NCBI GenBank assembly: GCA_944386225.1
Contig: CALXAH010000023.1
Span: 1-55,591 of the forward strand
DNA: 55,591 bases
From: an uncultured Gemmiger sp.
GTDB taxonomy: Bacteria > Bacillota > Clostridia > Oscillospirales > Ruminococcaceae
Direction: 5' to 3'
Shown: positions 32,627-40,890 of the stretch, one piece after another
Layout: each line of letters begins with the position of its first letter
Numbering within the stretch: position 1 is the first letter of the stretch
Notes under the pieces: model-generated
What the model was told of the DNA's origin: nothing
Database searches by the model: none
The model's input: the letters and a program-made list of their open reading frames with translations, nothing else
Program-made: the position numbers and the translations under genes

Positions 32627-33562
32627 TCAGCGGCGGGCGCAGTCGCCCACTTCGCCGCGCAGCAGGCCCATGGCGTGGGGGATGGTGTCCATAAACACAT
32701 CCATGCACTCCATGCAGGCTTTGGGGCTGCCGGGCAGGTTGATGATCAGGGTCTTGCCCCGGATGGCCGAGGCGGCCCGGGACAGCATGGCGCGGGGGGT
32801 GATGGCCAGCGACGCGGCCCGCATTGCCTCCGCGATGCCCGGCGCGGTGCGGTCGGCCACCGCCAGGGTGGCTTCCGGCGTGATATCCCGGGGACCAAAG
32901 CCGGTACCGCCGGTGGTGAGGATCAGATCCAGCTGGCGCTGGTCGGCCAGGCGGATCAGCTGGGTGCGCAGCGGGGCGGCTTCGTCTGCCAGCAGCAGCT
33001 GTTCCACCACTTCATAACCGGCCTCCTGCAGCCGTTTGGCAATGGCCGGGCCGCTCTCGTCCACCCGCTTGCCCCGCACGCCCTTGTCGCTCAGGGTGAT
33101 GACCGCCGCCTGCCAGGGACGGGGCGCGGTGCGCGGTTCCAGGGTCATCTCGTCCCCTACCCTGATCTCGCCGGGCACCAGGACACGGGCAAACACGCCC
33201 TCCCGGGGCATGATGCACTCGCCCATCTTTTTATAGATCTCGCAGTGGCTGTGGCACTCCTTACCGATCTGGGTCATCTCCAGCAGCACGCCGCCGCACC
33301 GCAGCAGGGTGCCCACCGGCAGGCTGCGGAAGTCGATGCCTTCCACCACCAGGTTTTCCCCGAACGCGCCGGGCTTTACGTCCGCGCCCCGGGCGTTGAA
33401 CGCCTCGATCTTATCCGCCGACAGCAGGCTGACCTGCCGGTGCCAGTTGCCGCCGTGGGCGTCCCCCACCACGCCCCAGTCCACCGTGAACCGGGCCGCG
33501 GGTACCGGCTGTTTCTGGGTGCCCCGGGCGGGGCTGGTGCAAATCGCAATGACCTTTCCCAT
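32627..33562 (-). CDS. MOSC domain fused to MogA-type molybdopterin adenylyltransferase
   Basis: A 311-residue fusion. Residues 1-143 are a MOSC domain (VVGDAHGGNWHRQVSLL, GAFGENLVVEG, IGKECHSHCEIYKKMGEC with several Cys). Residues 150-311 are a MogA/MoaB fold (AVITLSDKGVRGKRVDESG, LILTTGGTGFGPRDITPEAT, INLPGSPKACMECM). The MogA part adenylates molybdopterin before metal insertion; MOSC domains bind and sulfurate or carry the molybdenum centre. The fusion is known from Firmicutes. It starts six bases after moaA ends. Confidence 0.9.
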   Translation of the reverse strand: MGKVIAICTSPARGTQKQPVPAARFTVDWGVVGDAHGGNWHRQVSLLSADKIEAFNARGADVKPGAFGENLVVEGIDFRSLPVGTLLRCGGVLLEMTQIGKECHSHCEIYKKMGECIMPREGVFARVLVPGEIRVGDEMTLEPRTAPRPWQAAVITLSDKGVRGKRVDESGPAIAKRLQEAGYEVVEQLLLADEAAPLRTQLIRLADQRQLDLILTTGGTGFGPRDITPEATLAVADRTAPGIAEAMRAASLAITPRAMLSRAASAIRGKTLIINLPGSPKACMECMDVFMDTIPHAMGLLRGEVGDCARR

Positions 33563-33567
33563 TTGTG

Positions 33568-34536
33568 TTATCCTCCGATCTCACTCATCTTTTTTTGTTC
33601 GGTGATGGCCGCTGTGTCGTCAAAGCAATGGGCGAGGGGCTTATGCCAGATCGCCTGCCGCAGCGCTTCGGTCAGGGTGTCCAGATCGTTTTTCCCGCCG
33701 CGCAGCAGCGCCCGCAGGTCGGTACCCTCCCCGTAGCACAGGCAGGGTTTGAGCAGGCCGGTGCTGGTCAGCCGCACCCGGTTGCAGCGCTCGCAGAATT
33801 TATGGCTGACCGCGTCGATCAGGCCGATGCGGCCGGTAAGCCCCTTGGCGGCGTAATAGTGGGCCGGGCCGTTGCCCCGGATCTCCGCCACCGGGTGCAG
33901 GTCGGGCCAGCGTTCTTTCAGAATGTGAAGAACGGCGTCCCGGTCCGGCCCGGGGGTGCGGGCCCCCTCCCCGATGGGCATGACCTCGATGAACCGCACG
34001 TCCACCGGCCGGTTCTGGGCAAAGCGGGCCAGCGTCATCACCCGGTTCTCACAGCCGGGCAGCAGCACGCAGTTGAGCTTGGTTTTGAGGCCGGCGGCCA
34101 GGCTGGCTTCCAGCCCCTCCAGCACGCGGGCGTACTGGTCAAAGCCGGTGATGGCGGTGAAGTCCGCCGGGTCGGCGGCGTCCAGGCTGATGTTCACCCC
34201 GTCCAGGCCCAGCGCCGCCAGCCGGGGCGCCAGCGGGGCCAGCAGCACCCCGTTGGTGGTGAGGGTGACCTGCTCCACACCGGGCAGGGATTTCAGCCGG
34301 GCGATAAACTCGATGCAGCCCCGGCGCACCAGCGGTTCCCCGCCGGTGACCTTGAACCGGGTGATCCCCAGCCGCACCGCCGCGGCAGCCACCTGCAGGA
34401 ACTCCTCGTAGGTGAGCATATCCTCATGCCGTTCCAGGCCTACCCCCTCCGGCATGCAGTAGCGGCAGCGCAGATTGCACCGGTCGGTGATGGAAAAGCG
34501 TATGTAGTCAATGCCGCGTCCGAACCGGTCTTTCAT
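33568..34536 (-). CDS. moaA: GTP 3',8-cyclase (MoaA)
   Basis: A 322-residue radical-SAM enzyme: SAM cluster CNLRCRYC (C-x3-C-x2-C), [12 protein letters not shown], and the second [4Fe-4S] cluster [18 protein letters not shown] that binds GTP. The usual C-terminal GG tail is replaced by SEIGG, which still ends in the two glycines needed for activation. It catalyses the first step of molybdopterin synthesis together with MoaC, whose gene overlaps by four bases. Confidence 0.95.
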   Translation of the reverse strand: MKDRFGRGIDYIRFSITDRCNLRCRYCMPEGVGLERHEDMLTYEEFLQVAAAAVRLGITRFKVTGGEPLVRRGCIEFIARLKSLPGVEQVTLTTNGVLLAPLAPRLAALGLDGVNISLDAADPADFTAITGFDQYARVLEGLEASLAAGLKTKLNCVLLPGCENRVMTLARFAQNRPVDVRFIEVMPIGEGARTPGPDRDAVLHILKERWPDLHPVAEIRGNGPAHYYAAKGLTGRIGLIDAVSHKFCERCNRVRLTSTGLLKPCLCYGEGTDLRALLRGGKNDLDTLTEALRQAIWHKPLAHCFDDTAAITEQKKMSEIGG

Positions 34537-35018
34537 TTCTTGTCCTCAAAGCGGAAGTCCCCGCTTTTGCCCCCGTGTTTTTCAATCAGGTGAATATCCG
34601 ACAGAACCATCCGCTTGTCCACCGCCTTGCACATGTCGTAGACGGTGAGCAGCGCCGCCGACACGCCGGTGAGCGCTTCCATCTCCACGCCGGTTTTGCC
34701 GTCGCAACTGACGGTGCAGCGGGCCAGGATAGCGTTCTGTTCCGGCAGCAGGGTGAACTCCACCCCGCTTTTGGTCAGGTTGAGCAGATGACACAGGGGG
34801 ATGATCTCGGAGGTGCGCTTGGTGGCCATGATACCGGCCACCTGGGCCACCCCCAGCACGTCCCCTTTCTTGGCGCGGCCCTCGGCCACCATGGCAAAGC
34901 ATTCCGGGCTCATGGTGATGGTGCCCTCGGCCACGGCGGTGCGGTGGGTGATCTCCTTGCCGCTTACGTCCACCATGCGGGCGTTGCCCGCCGGATCAAT
35001 ATGGGTAAATTCGCTCAT
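34533..35018 (-). CDS. moaC: Cyclic pyranopterin monophosphate synthase (MoaC)
   Basis: A 161-residue Moa[20 protein letters not shown], the HRTAVAEG stretch, [19 protein letters not shown] and [23 protein letters not shown] carry the family residues of the active site. It converts the MoaA product to cPMP. It lies in the same operon, four bases after the MoeA-like gene and overlapping moaA. Confidence 0.95.
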   Translation of the reverse strand: MSEFTHIDPAGNARMVDVSGKEITHRTAVAEGTITMSPECFAMVAEGRAKKGDVLGVAQVAGIMATKRTSEIIPLCHLLNLTKSGVEFTLLPEQNAILARCTVSCDGKTGVEMEALTGVSAALLTVYDMCKAVDKRMVLSDIHLIEKHGGKSGDFRFEDKK

Positions 35019-35022
35019 AGGG

Positions 35023-36048
35023 TTACACTCCTTTGCCGAAGCCGCAGTTGGGGAAATGGCATTCCGGGCAGTTCAGGCACAGGCCGCCGTTGCCCAGGCC
35101 CGCCAGCCACCGGGTAGTGACCGGCACATCCGCCAGCAGACGGGGCAGCGCCAGGTCAAAGACGGTGCGCTTGGCGTACATGACACAGCCGGGCAGGCCG
35201 CAGACCGGGCGTCCGTCCTCGTTATATGCGACCAGGAACATCGCACCCGGCAGAACAGGCGCGCCGTAGCTGACCACCTGGGCCCCGGCGTTGCGGATGG
35301 CCAGCGGGGTGCGGTCGTCCGGGTCAACGCTCATACCGCCGGTGCAGAGCACCATCTCGCAGCCCGCGTCCAGCATACGGCGGATGGCGGCGGTGATGGC
35401 CTCGCTGTCGTCCCCCAGCACCTCATGGGCCACCATTTCGCAGCCGTATTCGGCCAGCTTCTGCTGGATGACCGGGGTGAACTTGTCGGTAATGCGGCCG
35501 TAGAACACCTCGTTGCCGGTGGTAACCACGCCGTATTTCTTGGGTTTCAGCGGGGCCAGCTGCAGCAGCGGCTCGCTGCCGGCGGCCTGTTTGGCCTGCT
35601 CCATCTTTTCCTTTTCGATCACCAGCGGGATCACACGGGTGCCGCAGAGCTTATCCCCCTTTTTCACCACAAAGCCGCTGGGACGGGTGGCAATCATCAT
35701 TTCGCCCAGGCTGTTCACCGCCCGCAGACGGTCGATGTCCGCCAGGAACAGGCCGTCACAGTCGGCGATCAGCTCGATCTTGCCCTCCTTGGGTTCGGTG
35801 GCGTGCATATTCGGGCCCTGGCACAGATCCCGCAGGACCTCCGCCGCCTCGTTTTCATGCAGCTTGGTTTCGTCGTTTTCCCACACATACAGATGATCCT
35901 TGCCCACGCTCAGCAGCACGGGGATGTCCTCCGGCTGCACGATGTGCCCCTTGCGGAACACCGCGTCCTTGGTCACCCCGGGGATGATCTGGGTAATGTC
36001 GTGGCAGAGCACCTGCCCCACCGCGTCCTCTGTGCGGATCAGTTTCAT
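35023..36048 (-). CDS. MoeA-like molybdopterin-binding protein with Cys-rich tail
   Basis: A 341-residue protein of the MoCF-biosynthesis fold: [17 protein letters not shown] and [20 protein letters not shown] match the molybdopterin-binding loops. It lacks the full four-domain MoeA body. The C-terminus ends [18 protein letters not shown], four cysteines able to hold zinc or an Fe-S cluster. Such short MoeA-like proteins accompany xanthine-dehydrogenase-type clusters in Clostridia and probably insert or hold the molybdenum cofactor for hydroxylases. No canonical moeA, moaE or moaD is in the window. Confidence 0.8.
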   Translation of the reverse strand: MKLIRTEDAVGQVLCHDITQIIPGVTKDAVFRKGHIVQPEDIPVLLSVGKDHLYVWENDETKLHENEAAEVLRDLCQGPNMHATEPKEGKIELIADCDGLFLADIDRLRAVNSLGEMMIATRPSGFVVKKGDKLCGTRVIPLVIEKEKMEQAKQAAGSEPLLQLAPLKPKKYGVVTTGNEVFYGRITDKFTPVIQQKLAEYGCEMVAHEVLGDDSEAITAAIRRMLDAGCEMVLCTGGMSVDPDDRTPLAIRNAGAQVVSYGAPVLPGAMFLVAYNEDGRPVCGLPGCVMYAKRTVFDLALPRLLADVPVTTRWLAGLGNGGLCLNCPECHFPNCGFGKGV

Positions 36049-36103
36049 GGTCGTTTCCTCCTTGTATCGGTACAGCGCGGCTCCCCGCGCCGGACTGGCT
36101 GGG

Positions 36104-37069
36104 TTATTCCGCGGCGCGCCGCGCGGCCCGTACCTGGATCATCTGGGCCAGAATGCTCACGGCGATCTCCTCGGGGGTCTCGGCCCCGATGGACAGGCCG
36201 ATGGGGGTGGTGATGCGGGCGATATCCTGGTCGGTAAAGCCCTCTTCCCGCAGGCGCTGGGCCGACGCGGCGGCTTTGCGGGCGCTGCCGATCACCCCGA
36301 TGTAGCAGGCGGGGGTGCGCAGCATCTGCCGCACCACCTCATGGTCGTGCCGGTGGCCGTGGGTCATGACGCAGACGTAATCGTCAGGGGTGATGCGGGC
36401 ACAGACCTCTTCCAGATGTTCCAGATCCGCCTGCCGCACCTCGGCCGCGGTGGGGAAGGCTTCCGGCCGGGCATACTCCGCCCGGTCGTCCAGCACATGG
36501 CAGGAAAAGCCCACCCCCGCCAGACCGGGTGCCAGCGCCTGGGCCACATGTCCCGCGCCGAAGATATACACCGTGTCCTGCGCGGCCAGACATTCCAGAT
36601 ACCGGTAGCCGCCCTCGGGGGTATCGGTGAACCGTCCGCCGCCGCAGATCCGTCGGCCGCCTTCCAGTTCCCGGGCCGCGCACAGACGCGCCTGGCCCCG
36701 GCCGGTGTTGTCCTGCTCCAGCAGCAGCCAGAGCAGCGGCCCCTCGGGGCTTTGCTCCAGCACCGCCCCGGGCAGGTACTGGAACCAGACCGTAACGTCG
36801 CCGCCGCAGACCATGCCCAGATCTCCTGCCCCCTCAGGGCGCAGTTCAAACCGTTCCACCGCGCAGCGGCCCGCCGCCAGCAGTTCCCGGGCGCGGGCTT
36901 CGCAGCGGTATTCCAACTGCCCGCCGCCGATGGTGCCCCAGGCACGGCCGGTCTCGGTCACCAGCATTTTGGCCCCGGACGCGCCGGGGGTGGAACCGTC
37001 CCGCTCCACCGCCAGCACCAGCATCACGTCCTGCCCGGCCAGTTTACTCAGTTGTTCCTGCCATTCCAT
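36104..37069 (-). CDS. xdhC: XdhC/CoxI family cofactor maturation protein
   Basis: A 321-residue XdhC-type protein: N-terminal GSTPGASGAKMLV, GTIGGGQLEYRCE and MVCGGDVTVW (with the conserved Cys), then a Rossmann domain VYIFGAGHVAQALAP, CVMTHGHRHDHEVV and YIGVIGSARK. XdhC proteins bind the molybdenum cofactor, help its sulfuration and pass it to xanthine-dehydrogenase-type apoenzymes. It stands 55 bases after the MoeA-like gene on the coding strand's 5' side and is in the same transcription unit. Confidence 0.92.
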   Translation of the reverse strand: MEWQEQLSKLAGQDVMLVLAVERDGSTPGASGAKMLVTETGRAWGTIGGGQLEYRCEARARELLAAGRCAVERFELRPEGAGDLGMVCGGDVTVWFQYLPGAVLEQSPEGPLLWLLLEQDNTGRGQARLCAARELEGGRRICGGGRFTDTPEGGYRYLECLAAQDTVYIFGAGHVAQALAPGLAGVGFSCHVLDDRAEYARPEAFPTAAEVRQADLEHLEEVCARITPDDYVCVMTHGHRHDHEVVRQMLRTPACYIGVIGSARKAAASAQRLREEGFTDQDIARITTPIGLSIGAETPEEIAVSILAQMIQVRAARRAAE

Positions 37070-37090
37070 CCGTATGTACCTCCCTTTTGG

Positions 37091-38173
37091 TTACAGGGCG
37101 CCGCCTGTGCGGGCCCGGCAGATCTGTTCCAGCCGCAGCGCCCGGTTCAGCCGCCGCTCGTGGGCGGCCAGGGCCTCGGGTGTGCGGCATTTATCCCGGC
37201 TTTTGGCAAAGCGGGCCAGGATGGTGGTTTCCTCGCATCCCTGCACCAGCTTGTCCGCCAGGAACACCAGCCCTTCCTCGTTGGGTTCGGGCCAGTCGTC
37301 TCCCTCTTCATGAAGCGCCACCACCGCCGCCAGACGGAAATATCCGCTGCGGCGCAGCAGCCGGGCCGCCGCCTGCGGGTGGCGGGGCTGATGGCGGCAC
37401 AGATCGTGCAGCAGCGCCGCGGTACGGACCAGATCCTCGTCCAGCACCAGGCCCGCTGCCGCCAGACGGCGGCAGAGCCGTACCGCCACCCGGGCCACCG
37501 TTTCCCCGTGCAGCCGGGCGGATTCCCCCGCGCCATACTCCCGCCAGAGTGCCTCAATGGCGGGCGGATCGGGCAGCCGGCTGTCGGGCACCCCCGCCTG
37601 CAGGCAGCGCCAGCCCGCCGGGCCGTATTCCACCGCGCAGATGCCGCCGTAGGGCAGCGCCAGGCGGCGGTTCTGCCGGTAGGGCAGGCCGGTGATCCGG
37701 CACAGGAACGCCCGGATGGCCCCGCTGTGGCTGACCACCACCCGTTCCGCCTGCTCGTCCAGCGGCGCGGCGATGGCGGCCAGGGTGCGGCTCATGCGGG
37801 CCGCTGCTGCGGGGAAACTCTCCGCCCCCGGCGGCATCAGGGCCTGATTCTTACTCCGGGCGGCGTACAGTTCCGGGTACTGCGCCCGGATATCGGTAAA
37901 CCGCTTGCCGTCCCATTCGCCCATGTCCAGTTCCCGCAGCGCCCGCCGCACCCGGATCTCCCCGTCCGGGCCGGCCAGCAGCCGGGCGGTTTCCCGGCTG
38001 CGGCGCAGGGGGCTGGCGTACACCGGGGCGGGCTGCATCCCCTGCACCCAGGCGCGGGCAACCCGGGCCTGGGCCTGGCCCTCCGCGGTCAGGGGGCCGT
38101 CGGTGCGGCAGCCCGCGCAGACCGAACCCGCCGGTTCCGCCATGGCATGCCGCACCAGATACAGACAGGCCAT
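37091..38173 (-). CDS. Histidine phosphatase fused to an HD-domain phosphohydrolase
   Basis: A 360-residue fusion. Residues 1-190 are a phosphoglycerate-mutase-like phosphatase: CLYLVRHAMAE (catalytic His), SPLRRSRETARLL, ELDMGEWDGKRF, VVVSHSGAIRAFL. Residues 200-340 are an HD domain with ALLHDLCRH and LADKLV. Genes of this kind recur in molybdenum hydroxylase clusters of anaerobes. The substrate is unknown; a role in cofactor nucleotide turnover is inferred from position only. It is spaced 16-21 bases from both neighbours. Confidence 0.85.
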   Translation of the reverse strand: MACLYLVRHAMAEPAGSVCAGCRTDGPLTAEGQAQARVARAWVQGMQPAPVYASPLRRSRETARLLAGPDGEIRVRRALRELDMGEWDGKRFTDIRAQYPELYAARSKNQALMPPGAESFPAAAARMSRTLAAIAAPLDEQAERVVVSHSGAIRAFLCRITGLPYRQNRRLALPYGGICAVEYGPAGWRCLQAGVPDSRLPDPPAIEALWREYGAGESARLHGETVARVAVRLCRRLAAAGLVLDEDLVRTAALLHDLCRHQPRHPQAAARLLRRSGYFRLAAVVALHEEGDDWPEPNEEGLVFLADKLVQGCEETTILARFAKSRDKCRTPEALAAHERRLNRALRLEQICRARTGGAL

Positions 38174-38189
38174 CCCTCTCCCCTCCGTT

Positions 38190-39113
38190 TCACAGGCGGC
38201 TGCCGAAGTATTTCTCCAGCAGCCTGTCGGTTTGCTGTTTCAGTTCCCGCTGCATGCCCCGGTAAGCGGCCAGAAGCGCCCGGCCTTTTTCGGTAAGCAG
38301 GGTGTAGCCGCCCTCGCTGCCGCCATTCACTCGGACCACCACCTTCTCCCCCAGTTCTTCCTCCACTCGGTTGAGCATCTTCCAGGCCTTGGTGTAGGAC
38401 ATGTGCATGGCCTCACAGGCCGCGCTGATAGTGCCGGTCAGATCGATCATTTCCAGCAGCTGGGCGGTACCGGGGCCGAAGAACAGGGTATCGGTGCCCA
38501 GCACCAGCTGGTTGCGCACCCGGATGTGCCGGTCTCCTTTTTTGTGGAGCAGGGCCTCGTAGTCCTGGGGGGTGTCCATGTCCAGCACCGTGCCCTCGTC
38601 CTCTACCTCCACGTCCCGGATGGTCAGGCCCGCCTCCCCGATGGCGCCCCGCAGCCCGTCCTCACCGGAACAGGCCAGCAGCGCGGGCACCACCGAACGG
38701 TGCAGCAGCAGCGGATGCCCGGGCTGCCCGTGGTACAGCGGGCGGACACAGTCCCCGCTTTGGGCCAGCAGGGCGCGCACCGTGTCCGGCTGCACCAGCG
38801 GCACGTCCGCCGGGGTCAGCAGGATCTTCTCGCAGCTGTCCCCCATGGCGGCCAGGCCCAGCCGCACCGAGTCGAACATTTTGGTTTGGGCAAACCGTTC
38901 GTTATGCGCAAACATAACGCCCGCATGAGCAAGGTGCTCTTTGAGCACCTCGCTTTGATACCCGGTGACCACCAGGATACGGCCTACACCCGCAGTCTGC
39001 AGCACCCGGATCACGTTCCGGATGACCGTTTCCTCCCCCATGGGCAGCAGGGGTTTGAACTCTCCCATGCGGGACGAGATTCCCGCTGCCAGGATCACAG
39101 CACCATGCGGCAT
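38190..39113 (-). CDS. MobA/MocA-like nucleotidyltransferase fused to a ModE-type HTH
   Basis: A 307-residue fusion. Residues 1-190 are a nucleotidyltransferase: VILAAGISSRMGEFKPLLP (GTP/CTP loop) and LLTPADVPLVQPD (metal-binding Asp). It would add CMP or GMP to molybdopterin. Residues 205-300 are a LysR/ModE-type winged helix: LEMIDLTGTISAACEAMHMSYTKAWKMLNRVEEEL. Coupling cofactor nucleotide transfer to a DNA-binding domain lets one protein sense cofactor or molybdate state and control genes, for instance through the dyad at 32581. The fusion is known in Firmicutes and Desulfovibrio-type clusters. Confidence 0.88.
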   Translation of the reverse strand: MPHGAVILAAGISSRMGEFKPLLPMGEETVIRNVIRVLQTAGVGRILVVTGYQSEVLKEHLAHAGVMFAHNERFAQTKMFDSVRLGLAAMGDSCEKILLTPADVPLVQPDTVRALLAQSGDCVRPLYHGQPGHPLLLHRSVVPALLACSGEDGLRGAIGEAGLTIRDVEVEDEGTVLDMDTPQDYEALLHKKGDRHIRVRNQLVLGTDTLFFGPGTAQLLEMIDLTGTISAACEAMHMSYTKAWKMLNRVEEELGEKVVVRVNGGSEGGYTLLTEKGRALLAAYRGMQRELKQQTDRLLEKYFGSRL

Positions 39114-39137
39114 ATTGTTTCCTCCGTTTCCAGGTGC

Positions 39138-39168
39138 GGCGCCGCGAAGGCGGGCCCTTCGCGGCGCC
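39138..39168 (-). terminator. Hairpin between the FAD paralogue and the nucleotidyltransferase
   Basis: A perfect 13-base GC-rich stem (39138-39150 with 39156-39168) with a five-base loop. No T-run follows on the minus strand, so it may be an attenuator or a transcript stabiliser rather than a full stop. Confidence 0.55.
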
Positions 39169-39188
39169 GGGTATCCCTGATTTTTTTA

Positions 39189-40745
39189 TCAGCCCCGCGG
39201 CAGATTGGCCAGGCACTGCCGGAGCAGGGTCTCCATGGCCGCGGGCTTTTCTGTGTTGTTTGCGGTGGGGCAAAGCTGGGGACGGATGGTCTCCAGCACC
39301 GCCGCCGCGTCGGCTTGCGGCTCCAGGGCGGTAACCTCCCGGTGTTCCAGCCGGCGCTCTCCCTGCGCCAGCCGCACCGGAACCGGCGCGATGCCGCCGA
39401 ATACCAGCCGGGCGATCTGCACCCGGCCGCCCGCCAGCAGGAACGCATAACTCAGGGTGATCTCCCCCTGACGCAGGCAGCCGCTGTGGAAATCCCCGCT
39501 CATGGGGATCTCCAGCGCCGCGGGCGTTTCCCCGGGCTGGAAGGTCTGCCAGGGCGTGATCTGAGCGAAATAGTCCTGGGCGCGGATGGTGCGCCGGTCG
39601 GTGACGAGGGCGGTTTCCAGCATGTACAGAGCGGTGCAGGCGCTGGAGGCTGCCACCCCCAGGCAGCTGCAGTTCAGGCAGCGGGAGGCCTCCCGCTGGG
39701 CGGCTGCCTGCTGATCGGCTGCCTGCCAGTCCGCGGGGGGCTGGGTCAGGCCGTACCGGTCAAAGGTGCAGAAATCGCCGCCCGGTTCCAGAAAAGACTT
39801 GAGGCCGAAATCCAGGTTAATGCGGCGGGCTTCCTCCCGGCCCTGCCGGATGGAGTCCAGCACATCTTGCAAATCCCGGCTGCCGAGGCCCTGCAGATCC
39901 AGCGTCAGCGCAAAGGCGGGGCGGTCTGCGGGTGCGTCCGGGCTGTCGGGGGTGAACTCCACCCCCATATGGGCCAGGTTCTGCCGGTAGGTTTCCAGCG
40001 GCCCAGCCATAACGCCGGCCAGGTCAGCCCCATAGGGGGCCAGAACATCCGCGGCGGGCTTGTCCCGGAACACCACCACATGGTTGCCCATCCGCCGCAG
40101 GTAATAGGCGGCGGCCAGCGACGCGAGGGTGGGCTGGGCCAGGGCGATCCACTTGCGGCTGTCGCCCCGGGGCGGAACAAAGAAGATATCCGGCTGGGCG
40201 CTGATGGTCTGCCCCATCCAGTGGATGATCCGGTGCACCGCCACCGGCGCGTCCTCAGCGCTGCGCACGCAGCCGCCGGTGCACCGGCCGCAGGCCCGGC
40301 AGACCGTATCGGCCATGGGCAGATACTTCATCAGGGTGCGCCGGGCCTCCAGCAGAGAGCCCTCCCGCAGCAGCTGCAGGATACCGGACAGATCCGCCGA
40401 AAGCGGACAGGCCGCCTGGCACCGGGGACTGGCCGGGCTGCGGCCGCCCAGCACCGATACTTCGGCGGGGCCGCCCTCCCGGATGGCAGGACAGGTGCTG
40501 CCGCCGTCCCGCAGGCAGGGGTCGCCCTGGCCCCGGCAGGGGCAGAGCAGATCCTGCCGCAGCAGGTCAGCCGCTGTTTCGCTGCCGGTGAGCAGGCCCG
40601 CCTGCCGGTCCAGGGCCAGGCCCTGGGCTACGGCGGGGGCTTCCTGGCGCAGCAGGGGCGACGCCAGCAGTTCGTCCACCGTTGTGTCCCCGCTGATCCG
40701 GAGCACATCGTCCAGCGGGGTGATCCCGCCGCTTGGTTGTTGCAT
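39189..40745 (-). CDS. Shrunken paralogue of the FAD/oxidoreductase subunit, nucleotide-binding motif lost
   Basis: A 518-residue protein that aligns end to end with its 783-residue upstream neighbour. It keeps the cysteine frame (C68, C70, C77, C85, C109, C113, then C149, C152, C155, C159) and the late EASRCLNCSC segment. It also keeps the C-terminal FAD-domain tail with VFGGIAPVPVRL. The FAD/NAD(P) domain is cut from about 360 to 150 residues. Where the neighbour has IVGGGPAGLTAAYYLRKAGH, this one has IALAQPTLASLAAAYYLRRM, with GxGxxG gone. It probably no longer binds the dinucleotide and may act as an Fe-S relay or scaffold. It starts after AGAGAGGA. Confidence 0.75.
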   Translation of the reverse strand: MQQPSGGITPLDDVLRISGDTTVDELLASPLLRQEAPAVAQGLALDRQAGLLTGSETAADLLRQDLLCPCRGQGDPCLRDGGSTCPAIREGGPAEVSVLGGRSPASPRCQAACPLSADLSGILQLLREGSLLEARRTLMKYLPMADTVCRACGRCTGGCVRSAEDAPVAVHRIIHWMGQTISAQPDIFFVPPRGDSRKWIALAQPTLASLAAAYYLRRMGNHVVVFRDKPAADVLAPYGADLAGVMAGPLETYRQNLAHMGVEFTPDSPDAPADRPAFALTLDLQGLGSRDLQDVLDSIRQGREEARRINLDFGLKSFLEPGGDFCTFDRYGLTQPPADWQAADQQAAAQREASRCLNCSCLGVAASSACTALYMLETALVTDRRTIRAQDYFAQITPWQTFQPGETPAALEIPMSGDFHSGCLRQGEITLSYAFLLAGGRVQIARLVFGGIAPVPVRLAQGERRLEHREVTALEPQADAAAVLETIRPQLCPTANNTEKPAAMETLLRQCLANLPRG

Positions 40746-40835
40746 AGTGTTTCCTCTCTTTATTGCCCGAATGGCACCGAAAGGGCTCCGGCCCGGGCAC
40801 TGGCCCGCCGGAACCCTGTTCTTTTTGCCCGGTGT

Positions 40836-40882
40836 GAAAAACAGCCGTTCGGGGCGGCCGGTTTACGCCGGCCGTCCCGAAC
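40836..40882 (-). terminator. Terminator after the main FAD subunit
   Basis: A 15-base stem (40847-40861 with 40868-40882, one G-T pair) followed on the minus strand by GGCTGTTTTTC. It should end or attenuate the structural-gene transcript before the accessory genes. Confidence 0.8.
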
Positions 40883-40890
40883 CGATCTGT

